Shown here: positions 39,840 through 48,594 of the stretch, one piece after another
How positions within the stretch are numbered: the first letter of the stretch is position 1
Layout of the letters: each line of letters begins with the position of its first letter
Source of the DNA: Butyrivibrio sp. VCD2006
GTDB taxonomy: Bacteria > Bacillota > Clostridia > Lachnospirales > Lachnospiraceae
DNA: 64,000 nt
Reading direction: 5' to 3'
Assembly: GCF_000423925.1 (NCBI RefSeq)
Contig: NZ_AUIX01000001.1
Span: 186,001-250,000 of the forward strand
Program-made: the position numbers and the translations under genes
The notes under the pieces: generated by a model
What the model was told of the DNA's origin: nothing
Databases searched by the model: none
The model's input: only the letters and a program-made list of their open reading frames with translations

Positions 39840-41849
39840 TTATGTCGACTGATTATTTTCTTTTAGTGACGCAATTGTTGCTTCCACAAGCTTCATATCT
39901 ATGGGCTTTGACACATGTGCATTCATTCCGGAGTCAAGCGCTCTCTGAACATCATCGGCATAAGCGTTCGCAGTCATAGCAATGATGGGTATTTCGGTAG
40001 CTCCATCCTTATTCAGTTTCCTTATTGCCTTGGTAGCCTGATAGCCATTTAGAAGCGGCATCTGAATGTCCATAAGTATCATGTCATAATAGCCGGGCTC
40101 CGCCTTTTCAAACATCTCCACTGCTTCCTGACCGTTTGAAGCTCTAACAACCAATGCGCCTTCCATACCCATTAGCTCAGATAAAATATCCGCATTAATG
40201 TCATTATCCTCAGCGGCAAGGAACCTCATACCCTTAAGGATACTCCGTCTCTCGTCACTATTGCCCAAGCTTGTTCTGCCTACAATATCTTCCATAAGCT
40301 GCATAAACGTCGACAGGAAGAACGGGTTCTGAATAAAGTCAAAGATTCCTGCCTCTCTTGCGTCTGATGCTATTTCTTCCCAATCATCCGTAAGAAGAAT
40401 CATTTTCGGTTTATGCTTTAATTTCTTTTTATTCACATACTCCGCGATCTCAAAACAGCTAAGACTCCTTATCATCATACCAATGATAATGATATCAAAG
40501 CCTCTCCCGTCATCATCTCCTGCTTCAATGAGCTTTATTGCTTTGTAACCGCTTGTACAGAAAAATACCTCAAGTCCGGTATCATGAAGTGCAACTTCAA
40601 CATTCTTGCATTCCTTCATATCATCATCAATCACCAGGACTCTGTTAAGATTATGATTTTTCCAGAAGTCTCCGCTTTCCTGTCTCACTCCGGGAAGTCT
40701 TAAGGTGATTATAAAATTAGATCCCACACCTTCCTCGGATTCTACTGAAATCGTGCCACCCATCATCTCAACAAGACTCTTTGTGATCGCCATTCCAAGA
40801 CCAGTTCCCTGAATTCCGGTTGTCTCTTCCTTCTCTTCTCTGGTAAACGCTTCGAAAATCTTTTCCTGGAATTCTTTGCTCATACCGATTCCATTATCTT
40901 TTACTGAAAATCTGAGCTCCCACAGATTGCCATTTCCAACCTTCTCCTCTTCTATTGAAAAAGTGACTTTTCCGCCTTCAGGAGTGTATTTGACAGCATT
41001 TCCAAGAATATTTACCAGTACCTCATTAATCCTTTTCTTATCACCTATAAAAGTATCCTGCTGCATTCCGGTCGAATACATGCGATAGTCAAGCTGTTTG
41101 CTCTTTGCCTGAAATGCTACAACTGAATTGACCTCCTCCAAAAGAAGTCCAAGGGCAAACTCCTCACTGTTTATATCTGTCTTGCCACTCTCGATTTTGC
41201 TCATATCAAGAACATCATTTAGCAGAGACAACAGATTTTGGCAGGACAGTCCAATCTTATGGGTGTAATCTCTTACCTTCTGAGGATTATCCGAGTTCTT
41301 TGCTATAAGAAGATTAAAATTCGTTATGGCATTCATGGGAGTTCTGAAATCATGGGACATATTTGCAAGAAAGCTTGTTTTTGCATCATTTGCAGCCTTC
41401 GCAACAGCTATCATGTCTTCCATCTGCTGATTTCTCTTAACCTCGTCCGTGATATCAATCCATATAAGGAGATACCAGTCCCCTCCACTTTGGGGTGAAT
41501 GATTTATACTCCCTCTGAAATACATGATTTCACCGGTCTCCTGATTTATAGCCTCAAGTATTTCCGCTTCGATTGTCTGACCAACCGGCAGCTTCGCGAT
41601 TTTTTCAAGAGCAGGAGCATCCGTTTTATTTATCTTTATTCCCATCCTTAGAAGAACACGAATATCATCGCAGATACTCTCTCTTGGTACACCAAGAATT
41701 TTCTCTGCATTTTCAGTCAAAAATATAACTCTGTAATCCTTACCTGAAAAAATGGCTGCAACTGTCCTTTGCTGCTTTACAAGAAAATCAAAAAACCATT
41801 CTTTACATTTGCTCTGTTGATCCATAAAAATATCTCTGCTCTCACTCAT
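39840..41849 (-). CDS. Cytoplasmic hybrid histidine kinase with a degenerate first receiver
   Basis: 669 residues, no membrane segment: a PAS-like domain (about 25-138), HisKA with His166 in NMSHDFRTPMNA, a HATPase with N- and G-boxes (VNILGNAVKYT; VKDNGIGM; GTGLGMAIT), then two receivers. The first (about 395-515) opens with VLVIDDDMKE but reads IIIIGMMIRS where the phospho-acceptor aspartate should be, so it cannot be phosphorylated. The second (about 535-660) is complete (AAEDNDIN, MILMDIQMP, AMTANAY, SKPID). The gene overlaps the preceding kinase by 4 bp (ATGA), so both are made together. No DNA-binding output is present; a phosphotransfer or protein partner is expected. Confidence 0.9.
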   Translation of the reverse strand: MSESRDIFMDQQSKCKEWFFDFLVKQQRTVAAIFSGKDYRVIFLTENAEKILGVPRESICDDIRVLLRMGIKINKTDAPALEKIAKLPVGQTIEAEILEAINQETGEIMYFRGSINHSPQSGGDWYLLIWIDITDEVKRNQQMEDMIAVAKAANDAKTSFLANMSHDFRTPMNAITNFNLLIAKNSDNPQKVRDYTHKIGLSCQNLLSLLNDVLDMSKIESGKTDINSEEFALGLLLEEVNSVVAFQAKSKQLDYRMYSTGMQQDTFIGDKKRINEVLVNILGNAVKYTPEGGKVTFSIEEEKVGNGNLWELRFSVKDNGIGMSKEFQEKIFEAFTREEKEETTGIQGTGLGMAITKSLVEMMGGTISVESEEGVGSNFIITLRLPGVRQESGDFWKNHNLNRVLVIDDDMKECKNVEVALHDTGLEVFFCTSGYKAIKLIEAGDDDGRGFDIIIIGMMIRSLSCFEIAEYVNKKKLKHKPKMILLTDDWEEIASDAREAGIFDFIQNPFFLSTFMQLMEDIVGRTSLGNSDERRSILKGMRFLAAEDNDINADILSELMGMEGALVVRASNGQEAVEMFEKAEPGYYDMILMDIQMPLLNGYQATKAIRKLNKDGATEIPIIAMTANAYADDVQRALDSGMNAHVSKPIDMKLVEATIASLKENNQST

Positions 41850-44017
41850 AGGACTTCATGCCCCCTAACCTTAAACGCCCTGACCGTATTCTCAAAAAGC
41901 TTTATGTCTATCGGCTTCGGTATGTGGGCATCCATTCCGGATTCACTGGTTTTTTCTATATCATCCCTGAATGCATTGGCACTCATTGCTATAATAGGTA
42001 TCTTACCTGCATCCTCTCTTCCGCTGTCCTTAAGAGCTCTGATAGTGGCTGCTGCCTCATATCCATCCATGTTCGGCATCTGTATGTCCATAAGGATCAT
42101 ATCGTAATATCCTGCTCCTTTATCCTTAAACATCTCAACAGCCTTCTCGCCATCCTCGGCCACATCCACAAGCTCAGCGCCTCTCATTTTAAGTATTTCA
42201 ACGAGAATTTCCGCGTTGAGCTCATTATCCTCCGCAGCAAGAAAACGCATGCCCTCAAACACGCTTACTTCTTCCTGATCTTCCTTTTGATTTCCACTCT
42301 CTAAAACTTCTTCGAGTTCTTTTATTTCCTCAAGCTCCGTCTTCTTTGCAATATCAAATGCAACCCTTACCATAAAGGTGCTGCCCTTGTTTATCTCACT
42401 CTCGGCAGTTATGGCTCCTCCAAGCATTTCAACCATCATTCTGGTAACAGTAAGTCCAAGGCCGGTCCCCTGCTCCTTTGTTGCATTCTTCCTCTGTTCC
42501 TTCTTAAACGGTTCAAAAACATGTTCAATGAACTCTTTGCTCATGCCGATTCCATTATCTGAAATCTTAAATGCAAGCATTAGTCTCTCTTCATCGCCCT
42601 CATTTTCAGGATATACTTCGAGGCTGATCGTTCCACCATCATCTGTATAAGTAACTGAATTCTGAATAATATTTTTCAAAATTATTTCCAGTTTCAGAGC
42701 ATCACCGACAAAAGCATCCTCCTTCACTTTGCTTCTGTCTATTGTGAAGTTCTGCTTTCTGTTATCCGTGAGGGCCCGCATCTCTTTATCTACCTTTGTA
42801 AGAACATCACTCAGGTAAAATCTTTCATAATCAACCTCATCACCACCCTGCTCCATTTTGCTAAGGTCAAGCACACAATTGATCATATTAAGCATATTGC
42901 GATGGGCATACTCCGCTTTTTCCCCATATTCTTTAACCTTTTCAGGATCATCCGCATTCTCTTTCATAAGCGTAAGATACCCCGCCATGGCATTCATGGG
43001 AGTTCTGAAATCATGGGACATGTTCGCAAGAAATCTTGTCTTGGCATCATTTGCCGAATTTGCCACTACCAGCATTTCCTGCATGGATGTGTATCTCATC
43101 AGCACAATAATAACTATCAGGACAATTGCAAATGCTATGATAAGTAGAATATTGTTGACCTTTTTTACCTGGTCTATGCTTTTGTCAACAGAAGCAGACG
43201 GAGTCAGGCAGACGAGCATACTATCAGCCATTCCGCAGGGCATAAAGGTTACATAGTAAGTAATCCCATCAACCTCCATGACAACAACTCCGGTCTTTCT
43301 TTCTTCAACTTCCTTTGCTAAGCCATCACCGATCGGATCATAGAGCATGGTTCCGTTCTCTGTAACGTATTGGACAATATTCTCTTTTTCACGGGATTGT
43401 TTTACCGATGTGATAATGAGATTACCATTTTGATCCACAAGATAATTAAGAGAGCCCGCCATATCACTTCTTTTTACGGATAAGCGGCTCTTCATCTGGT
43501 ACGAATCAAGCCCAAGGCCAATGGCACGATAAGAAAAGCCATCGAATTTTCCTGGCTTTACGCTAAGCACAAACAGATCCAGACGTTTTCCGTTGGATCC
43601 TATAATATGAGATACCTGTCTGTCACCAACAGTCTTTAAGCGCTCCAAAAACTCTTCGTCTTCGTCAATTGTGCCTGTCAGCCCTTCGGTATCAACATAA
43701 TTCCCTTCAGCGTCAAACAGAAAAATCTGTTCAATGTCCCATATTCTTTTTTCAGTAGAAATGTAATTAGTGAAATTTCCGATTCCGGATTCTTTCTCAT
43801 GTTCAAGATGATACGACCAGCTTCTGAGTAATTTGAAATGTCTCGTAAATCTGGTCGTAATAACAGACTCCAGCTGAGAATAATAAGTAGTCAGCTGAAC
43901 CATTCGATCACTATAGATAAATCTGCTCTGAATAGTATTAACCAGTAAAATCAAAATAATAAAAAGCAGAGCAATGACTATCGGCACTGTCCATTTTGAC
44001 TTTTTGGCACTACGCAT
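41846..44017 (-). CDS. Membrane hybrid histidine kinase with extracytoplasmic sensor
   Basis: 723 residues: a helix at about 12-32, an extracytoplasmic sensor of about 255 residues (Cache-like; KRIWDIEQIFLFDAEGNYVD and LNYLVDQNGNLIITS suggest PAS-like sheets), a second helix at about 290-310, HisKA (RFLANMSHDFRTPMNA), HATPase (KISDNGIGM; GTGLGLTVT), and one intact C-terminal receiver (LAAEDNELN, MILMDIQMP, AMSANAF, PKPID). It is encoded first in the pair and overlaps the second kinase by 4 bp. The two share strong similarity from HisKA to the end, indicating a duplication. The ligand is unknown. Confidence 0.9.
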   Translation of the reverse strand: MRSAKKSKWTVPIVIALLFIILILLVNTIQSRFIYSDRMVQLTTYYSQLESVITTRFTRHFKLLRSWSYHLEHEKESGIGNFTNYISTEKRIWDIEQIFLFDAEGNYVDTEGLTGTIDEDEEFLERLKTVGDRQVSHIIGSNGKRLDLFVLSVKPGKFDGFSYRAIGLGLDSYQMKSRLSVKRSDMAGSLNYLVDQNGNLIITSVKQSREKENIVQYVTENGTMLYDPIGDGLAKEVEERKTGVVVMEVDGITYYVTFMPCGMADSMLVCLTPSASVDKSIDQVKKVNNILLIIAFAIVLIVIIVLMRYTSMQEMLVVANSANDAKTRFLANMSHDFRTPMNAMAGYLTLMKENADDPEKVKEYGEKAEYAHRNMLNMINCVLDLSKMEQGGDEVDYERFYLSDVLTKVDKEMRALTDNRKQNFTIDRSKVKEDAFVGDALKLEIILKNIIQNSVTYTDDGGTISLEVYPENEGDEERLMLAFKISDNGIGMSKEFIEHVFEPFKKEQRKNATKEQGTGLGLTVTRMMVEMLGGAITAESEINKGSTFMVRVAFDIAKKTELEEIKELEEVLESGNQKEDQEEVSVFEGMRFLAAEDNELNAEILVEILKMRGAELVDVAEDGEKAVEMFKDKGAGYYDMILMDIQMPNMDGYEAAATIRALKDSGREDAGKIPIIAMSANAFRDDIEKTSESGMDAHIPKPIDIKLFENTVRAFKVRGHEVL

Positions 44018-44065
44018 ATTAACCCCTCATGAAAATAGCGCACCGTGTTAGATAGTCCCCCTTGG

Positions 44066-44728
44066 CTATCTTAGCTCGTACATCCGCTCTCCCATAAAAT
44101 ACTCTCCGCATTTGCTGAGCTCTGAAAGTACAAGATTAAAATTTTTAAGATTGTCCATCCAGGTATCTATACTTAAGCCACGTGTCACCACAGGACAAAC
44201 TATAATCTCTATGTCGCGAAGCTCTGACTGAAACGTCATAAGTGCCCGTCTTGCGTGAAAAGCCTGGCAGCATAGAATAATCCGCTTAATATTTTCCCCC
44301 TTTAGCTCTTTTTCGATAATCTCCCTTGAAAACTTGGCATTTTCAAAGGTATTTGTAGATTCCTCCTCCAGGATTATGCTATCCCTATCGACCCCTTCAG
44401 AAATCATGAGCTTTGATAAAAACTCAGCTTCCGTTTTACTATTTCCTCTGTCTCCGGAACTGGCTGAAAACTTATTAAACTCATCCTCGAGGGATTCGTA
44501 TGTCATATAAAACTTTCCGGTGACCAGCACCTTTTTAGCGTATCCCTTCTTCCAAAGATATGCTCCGTGCTCCGCAAGCTCCTTCACCGGAGCCCCCGGG
44601 ATAAGAATAAGGTCGGCCTCTCTGGGCTCATCGGAAACAAATATGAACCTTCCTATCTCATCGAAAGAAGCCGCATTCGCCGGTTTTATCTGATCATTAC
44701 CTGTTTTATTTCCGCTATATAAATCCAA
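44066..44728 (-). CDS. YdcF/SanA-like DUF218 protein
   Basis: 220 residues with the DUF218 core: ADLILIPGAPVKELAEHGAYLWKKG, KKVLVTGKF, SKTEAEFLSKLMISEGVDRDSIILEEESTNTFENAKF and KRIILCCQAFHARRALMTF. The family includes YdcF and SanA, with a SAM-like or nucleotide-binding fold and roles linked to envelope metabolism, not clearly defined. There is no signal peptide or membrane helix. It starts at a TTG with AAAGGGTGA upstream, inside the 3' end of the flavin-reductase gene (43-bp overlap in another frame), so the two are translated from one message. Confidence 0.72.
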   Translation of the reverse strand: MDLYSGNKTGNDQIKPANAASFDEIGRFIFVSDEPREADLILIPGAPVKELAEHGAYLWKKGYAKKVLVTGKFYMTYESLEDEFNKFSASSGDRGNSKTEAEFLSKLMISEGVDRDSIILEEESTNTFENAKFSREIIEKELKGENIKRIILCCQAFHARRALMTFQSELRDIEIIVCPVVTRGLSIDTWMDNLKNFNLVLSELSKCGEYFMGERMYELR

Positions 44729-45204
44729 TGATAATCACCCTTTGCATAATGATCTGCTATAAGACGACCATTTACAAAGTTTTCCTCCTTCATCAGCTGC
44801 TTGTATAAGACTTTACATGCAATTACATTATCCGCTTCATCAATGAAAGGAATGTCTTCAAAATAATTTACATGTAATCCAGCCTTTTCTATCTTATCCT
44901 CATCTCTGCCGGAAACGGTCCCAAGATATTTTTTCAGTCCTCTGTATTCCGAATGATTAAGGAACGAAAGGGAGAATTTCTTCTGCTTGTCGATAAACTC
45001 CTTCGTATATCTGCTCTCTCTGACATATACTATGGCACATGTCTTTTCCCAGACATAGACCAGTCCGCCCCAGGCTACAGTCATAGTATTTACCTTCTCT
45101 TCATCTCCGGCAGTAAGTAAAGCCCATGTTTCGCCACCAAAGCGAAAGGCTCCCTCCAGAATATCATCCAAGTTAACCGGTTGAAAAACATGTAAATCTG
45201 CCAT
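44686..45204 (-). CDS. Flavin reductase-like FMN-binding protein
   Basis: 172 residues of a flavin-reductase-like split barrel: WALLTAGDEEKVNTMTVAWGGL (about 28-49) is the family strand pair contacting FMN, then YVRESRYTKEFIDKQKKFSLSFLN (the phosphate-binding turn), and a C-terminal DYHWIYIAEI strand. The family transfers electrons between NAD(P)H and FMN or to partner proteins; anaerobe members are often of unknown role. AGGAGG lies 6-7 bp before the ATG. Its end overlaps the YdcF-like gene by 43 bp. It lies 44 bp downstream of greA on the same strand. Confidence 0.8.
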   Translation of the reverse strand: MADLHVFQPVNLDDILEGAFRFGGETWALLTAGDEEKVNTMTVAWGGLVYVWEKTCAIVYVRESRYTKEFIDKQKKFSLSFLNHSEYRGLKKYLGTVSGRDEDKIEKAGLHVNYFEDIPFIDEADNVIACKVLYKQLMKEENFVNGRLIADHYAKGDYHWIYIAEIKQVMIR

Positions 45205-45248
45205 AATAACGTCCTCCTGTCTGGGGTGCTCGTTGCAAGAGATTCCAG

Positions 45249-45752
45249 TTAGAAATCTCTCAGTTTATCTTCTTCCGTCAGCTCTGTGTTTTCGATTTTA
45301 AGTATTGTAATGTCATAGCTGTAGTCGCTATTTACTTCGATAGTGAGTCTGTCTCCCACCTTATGTCCCATAAGCTGTTTACCAAGCGGGGACTCTATGC
45401 TGATCAGTCCTTTTAGTGCATTTCCTCTCATGGTAGTAACAATCTTATATGTCGCCTCTGTTCCATCATCTTCCATACGAACAGTGACAGTTTTGTTCAT
45501 TCCCACTTCGTCTTCTTTGCTTGAGTCATCTATTATCTCAGCTGTCTTGATCATTCTCTCCAAAAATCTTATTCTGCTTTCATTCTGATTCTTGGCTTTT
45601 TTAGCTGCATAGTATTCGAAATTCTCACTTAAGTCTCCCTGAGCTCTTGCTTCCTTTACATCCTCAAGGAGTTCCTTCCTGACAACGGCCTTGCGGTGCT
45701 CAATCTCCGCCTCCATGTCTTCGATATCTTTCTTTGTAAGTTGATTGTGCAT
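45249..45752 (-). CDS. greA: Transcription elongation factor GreA
   Basis: 167 residues. An N-terminal coiled coil (about 5-80) carries the acidic tip GDLSENFEY that reaches the RNA polymerase active site and stimulates cleavage of backtracked RNA. The C-terminal FKBP-like domain has SPLGKQLMGHKVGD, the GreA hallmark. It is slightly longer than the usual 156-160 residues because of an extended C-terminal tail (ENTELTEEDKLRDF). AGGAAGG precedes the ATG. It may lead an operon with the flavin reductase and YdcF-like genes. Confidence 0.93.
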   Translation of the reverse strand: MHNQLTKKDIEDMEAEIEHRKAVVRKELLEDVKEARAQGDLSENFEYYAAKKAKNQNESRIRFLERMIKTAEIIDDSSKEDEVGMNKTVTVRMEDDGTEATYKIVTTMRGNALKGLISIESPLGKQLMGHKVGDRLTIEVNSDYSYDITILKIENTELTEEDKLRDF

Positions 45753-45834
45753 TATTTTAGACCTTCCTTTTAAGCATATATACTAATTTTACACGATATA
45801 GTAGCAAAATGAAAATTAAGAAATCGTAAACTAT

Positions 45835-45884
45835 TCCCCTCATCCGTCTGCTTCGCAGACACCTTCCCCCAGGGGGGAAGGCGC
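45835..45884. repeat. Dispersed palindromic repeat (CCCTCATCCGTCTGC family)
   Basis: Two adjacent hairpins: GTCTGC-TTC-GCAGAC, then CCTTCCCCC-AGG-GGGGGAAGG, in the context CCCCTCATCCGTCTGC .. GAAGGCGC. I recall near-identical intergenic repeats in many Clostridiales genomes, with function unknown and probably MITE- or REP-like. Only one copy is seen in this window. Confidence 0.55.
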
Positions 45885-45901
45885 AAGATGGTTGGAAAGA
45901 C

Positions 45902-45931
45902 AAAAAAAAGACCTGCAGTTTCCTGCAGGCC
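45902..45931 (-). terminator. Intrinsic terminator of fba
   Basis: CCTGCAG pairs with CTGCAGG around TTTC; on the minus strand it is followed by T7-8. It lies 27 bp after the aldolase stop. Confidence 0.88.
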
Positions 45932-45957
45932 TTAATCTTTTTATATATTCGCTTTTA

Positions 45958-46893
45958 TCAAGCCTTACCGTCAGAACCAAGAACGTTGATGATCTTGTCG
46001 TGAACGATTTCCTTAACATAAGCGCGGCCGTCGCCAAGATACTGACGAGGATCGAAGTGCTCAGGATGCTCAGCAAAGTGCTGACGGATACCTGCTGTCA
46101 TACCAAGACGAAGATCGGAGTCGATGTTGATCTTGCAGACTGCACTCTTAGCTGCTGCACGAAGCTGCTCATCCGGAATTCCAATAGCATCCTTCATAGC
46201 GCCGCCGTTAGCATTGATGATTCCAACGAACTTCTGAGGAACTGCTGAAGAACCATGAAGAACGATCGGGAATCCAGGAAGTCTCTTAACAACTTCCTCA
46301 AGGATATCAAGACGAAGCTTGGGATCCTGGCCGGGCTTGAACTTGAATGCACCATGGCTTGTTCCGATAGCGATAGCCAGTGAATCAACGCCTGTACGCT
46401 TCATGAAGTCCTCAACCTGATCGGGATTTGTGTACTGTGCTGCATCATCAGCAACATTAACATCATCCTCAACACCTGAAAGAGTACCAAGCTCAGCCTC
46501 AACTGTGCAGCCCTTAGAATGAGCGTAGTCAGCAACCTTCTTAGAGAGCTCGATGTTCTCTTCGTAAGGCTTTGAAGAAGCATCGATCATAACAGATGTG
46601 AATCCGTTGTCGATACACTCCTTACAAATTTCGAAGCTTGCACCGTGATCAAGGTGAAGAGCGATCGGAATAGATGTAGACTCAGCAGCTGCCTTAACCA
46701 TGTTTACAAGGTAAGGGAACTGTGCATACTTGATAGCGCCTGCAGAGCACTGAAGGATTACGGGGGACTTAAGCTCGTCACAAGCCTCTGTAATAGCCTG
46801 AATGAACTCCATGTTGTTGATATTGAATGCACCAACAGCATATCCACCATCGTATGCTTTTTTGAACATATCAGTCGTTGTAACTAATGGCAT
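45958..46893 (-). CDS. fba: Class II fructose-1,6-bisphosphate aldolase
   Basis: 311 residues from the ATG at 46893, which has AAAGGTGG 8 bp upstream; the open frame extends 13 codons further without a ribosome site. It catalyses reversible cleavage of fructose-1,6-bisphosphate in glycolysis. Family marks are AVGAFNINNMEF near the N-terminus, the zinc-site ALHLDHGAS (about 78-86), AELGTLSGVEDDV, GTSHGAFKF with a zinc histidine, and VLHGSSAVP with the third. Class II (zinc) rather than class I is certain from these. It has its own promoter and terminator. Confidence 0.95.
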   Translation of the reverse strand: MPLVTTTDMFKKAYDGGYAVGAFNINNMEFIQAITEACDELKSPVILQCSAGAIKYAQFPYLVNMVKAAAESTSIPIALHLDHGASFEICKECIDNGFTSVMIDASSKPYEENIELSKKVADYAHSKGCTVEAELGTLSGVEDDVNVADDAAQYTNPDQVEDFMKRTGVDSLAIAIGTSHGAFKFKPGQDPKLRLDILEEVVKRLPGFPIVLHGSSAVPQKFVGIINANGGAMKDAIGIPDEQLRAAAKSAVCKINIDSDLRLGMTAGIRQHFAEHPEHFDPRQYLGDGRAYVKEIVHDKIINVLGSDGKA

Positions 46894-46939
46894 AATTTTT
46901 ACCACCTTTCGTAAATATTGTTGACAAAACACTAGGAAT

Positions 46940-46969
46940 ATTATAGCTCAATTATTGCGATAAATACAA
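46940..46969 (-). promoter_or_regulatory. Promoter of fba
   Basis: On the minus strand TTGTAT (plus 46964-46969), an 18-bp spacer and a perfect TATAAT (46940-46945), giving a leader of about 40 nt. Confidence 0.7.
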
Positions 46970-47011
46970 TCATTATTTGCTGATAGAATGGCTTTTTCTA
47001 AAGGATTTTTA

Positions 47012-47020
47012 TGTTACAAT
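47012..47020 (+). promoter_or_regulatory. Extended -10 promoter of the SGNH/MBOAT pair
   Basis: TGTTACAAT at 47012-47020 is an extended -10 box (TG-N-TACAAT). No good -35 box lies 17 bp upstream, which is allowed for this promoter type. The start codon is 72 bp downstream. Confidence 0.45.
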
Positions 47021-47091
47021 AAAGCGTAGAATTTCTTTTAGTAAAATTCTTTCTATAAAAAAATCCATTTTACCTGTTTGGAGGAAAAAAA

Positions 47092-48576
47092 GTGAATAAG
47101 AAAGCTTCACTGATCATAAAAACCCTGGTTTTTCTTGCAATACTGTTTACCTGTTTTTTCGGGGTAACTCTTCTTGTGGAACGCAAATCCAGTTTCAATA
47201 AAAATCAGGTATTTTTCGAGGAAGCAAAAAAGGATCATATAGATGCTTTTCTACTCGGTTCATCACATGTGATCAACGGCGTGAATCCGCTCCAGCTCTT
47301 TGAAGAGCACGGATATACTGCATATAATCTCGGAGGCTACGGAAGTGTTCTTTTATCAAGCTACTGGCAGATGATGCTGGCTCTCGATTACTGTACCCCG
47401 GATCTTGTAGTAGTTGATTCATATATGCTTGAAAACGACGTTCGCTACATAGATGATCCTAATGCCAACGTCAGCAGTGATGAGCTTCATTTGAACATCG
47501 ACCGCTTTCCCTTAAGTAAAACCAAATACCATGCTATAAACGACATGTTCCAGAATCGCGATGAGAAATATCCATATTTTGCTGACTTCATTGTTTATCA
47601 CGACAGATGGAAGGAGCTTGGCGCAGAGGATTTCAAACGTTTCACAAAGGATGCCGACGTAAACCGCATGATGGGCGCTGTTATGGAATACGGAACCCAT
47701 TCAGCTGAATACAGCTACGTTGACTATGGCGCAGGATTTTTAGAGCAGGAAACTGTCGGAACTACCTATCTTCGAAGAATCATCGAAGAATGTCAGAGCA
47801 GAAATATACAGGTTGTAGTAGTAACTCTTCCTTTCCTTGCAATGTATGAAAATCAGGCAGCTGCTCACACGGCCACCCAGATTGCTGCGGAATATGGTGT
47901 TCCTTCACTTAATATGCTGGAGATTCCGGGTCTCATAGACATCAATACCGATATGGAGGATCCCGGGCATCTGAATGTCCTTGGATGTCAGAAGATTACA
48001 GCCTGCCTTGGCAATTTTATCGCTGAAAACTGTCCTCTCACCGATCACCGTGAGGATTCCGGATATGATAACTGGAACGGATACCTCGGAGATTTCAATG
48101 CTGAACTTGCTGCAAAATGCGAAGGAAATGATGATCTTTACACACAGCTTATGATGCTTCAGCTCAATAGCTCAGACAGAACCTACTCAGTCTCCATAAG
48201 AGGGGCATCATCAGTTTATGCCGACGCAACACTTTTAAGACAGCTCCACTCCCTTGGTGCTACCGAAAAGCTTGATCAGGCTGCTGCCGCAAAGTGCTCA
48301 TACATGCTTATATCAGATCACGGTGTGATCACTGATTTTGCAGGAGATTCAGACCAGGAGTTTTACATAGACACAGCGGATGGTCTTTTCTCATACTCTC
48401 CCGCAAGTGACATCTATCGTGTTCTCTATATAAATGGAGATACCGAGAATAACTTCCTTTACTCTGATGATCACGCATATGCTGATGTACAGCTCCTTTT
48501 CTTCTCAAACGGTGTTTGTACCAACCATCAGTACTACACAAGCGATCACTTTACCTATGATTACGACCAGAGATAA
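47092..48576 (+). CDS. Membrane-anchored SGNH-hydrolase-like protein (acylation partner)
   Basis: 494 residues. An N-terminal anchor (about 7-27) precedes an extracytoplasmic SGNH-like domain: DAFLLGSSHVINGVNP (GSSH replaces GDS), YNLGGYGSVLLSSYW, DLVVVDSYML, and DPGHLNVLG near 294-302 as the Asp-x-x-His block. A C-terminal section of about 180 residues has no recognisable motif. Such proteins are encoded beside MBOAT acyltransferases and complete O-acetylation of exopolysaccharide or cell-wall polymers (AlgX/DltD-like logic). A GTG start with GGAGG 7-8 bp upstream is used. The MBOAT gene follows 18 bp later. Confidence 0.75.
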   Translation: MNKKASLIIKTLVFLAILFTCFFGVTLLVERKSSFNKNQVFFEEAKKDHIDAFLLGSSHVINGVNPLQLFEEHGYTAYNLGGYGSVLLSSYWQMMLALDYCTPDLVVVDSYMLENDVRYIDDPNANVSSDELHLNIDRFPLSKTKYHAINDMFQNRDEKYPYFADFIVYHDRWKELGAEDFKRFTKDADVNRMMGAVMEYGTHSAEYSYVDYGAGFLEQETVGTTYLRRIIEECQSRNIQVVVVTLPFLAMYENQAAAHTATQIAAEYGVPSLNMLEIPGLIDINTDMEDPGHLNVLGCQKITACLGNFIAENCPLTDHREDSGYDNWNGYLGDFNAELAAKCEGNDDLYTQLMMLQLNSSDRTYSVSIRGASSVYADATLLRQLHSLGATEKLDQAAAAKCSYMLISDHGVITDFAGDSDQEFYIDTADGLFSYSPASDIYRVLYINGDTENNFLYSDDHAYADVQLLFFSNGVCTNHQYYTSDHFTYDYDQR

Positions 48577-48594
48577 TTCCAAGCGGAGGATGAT

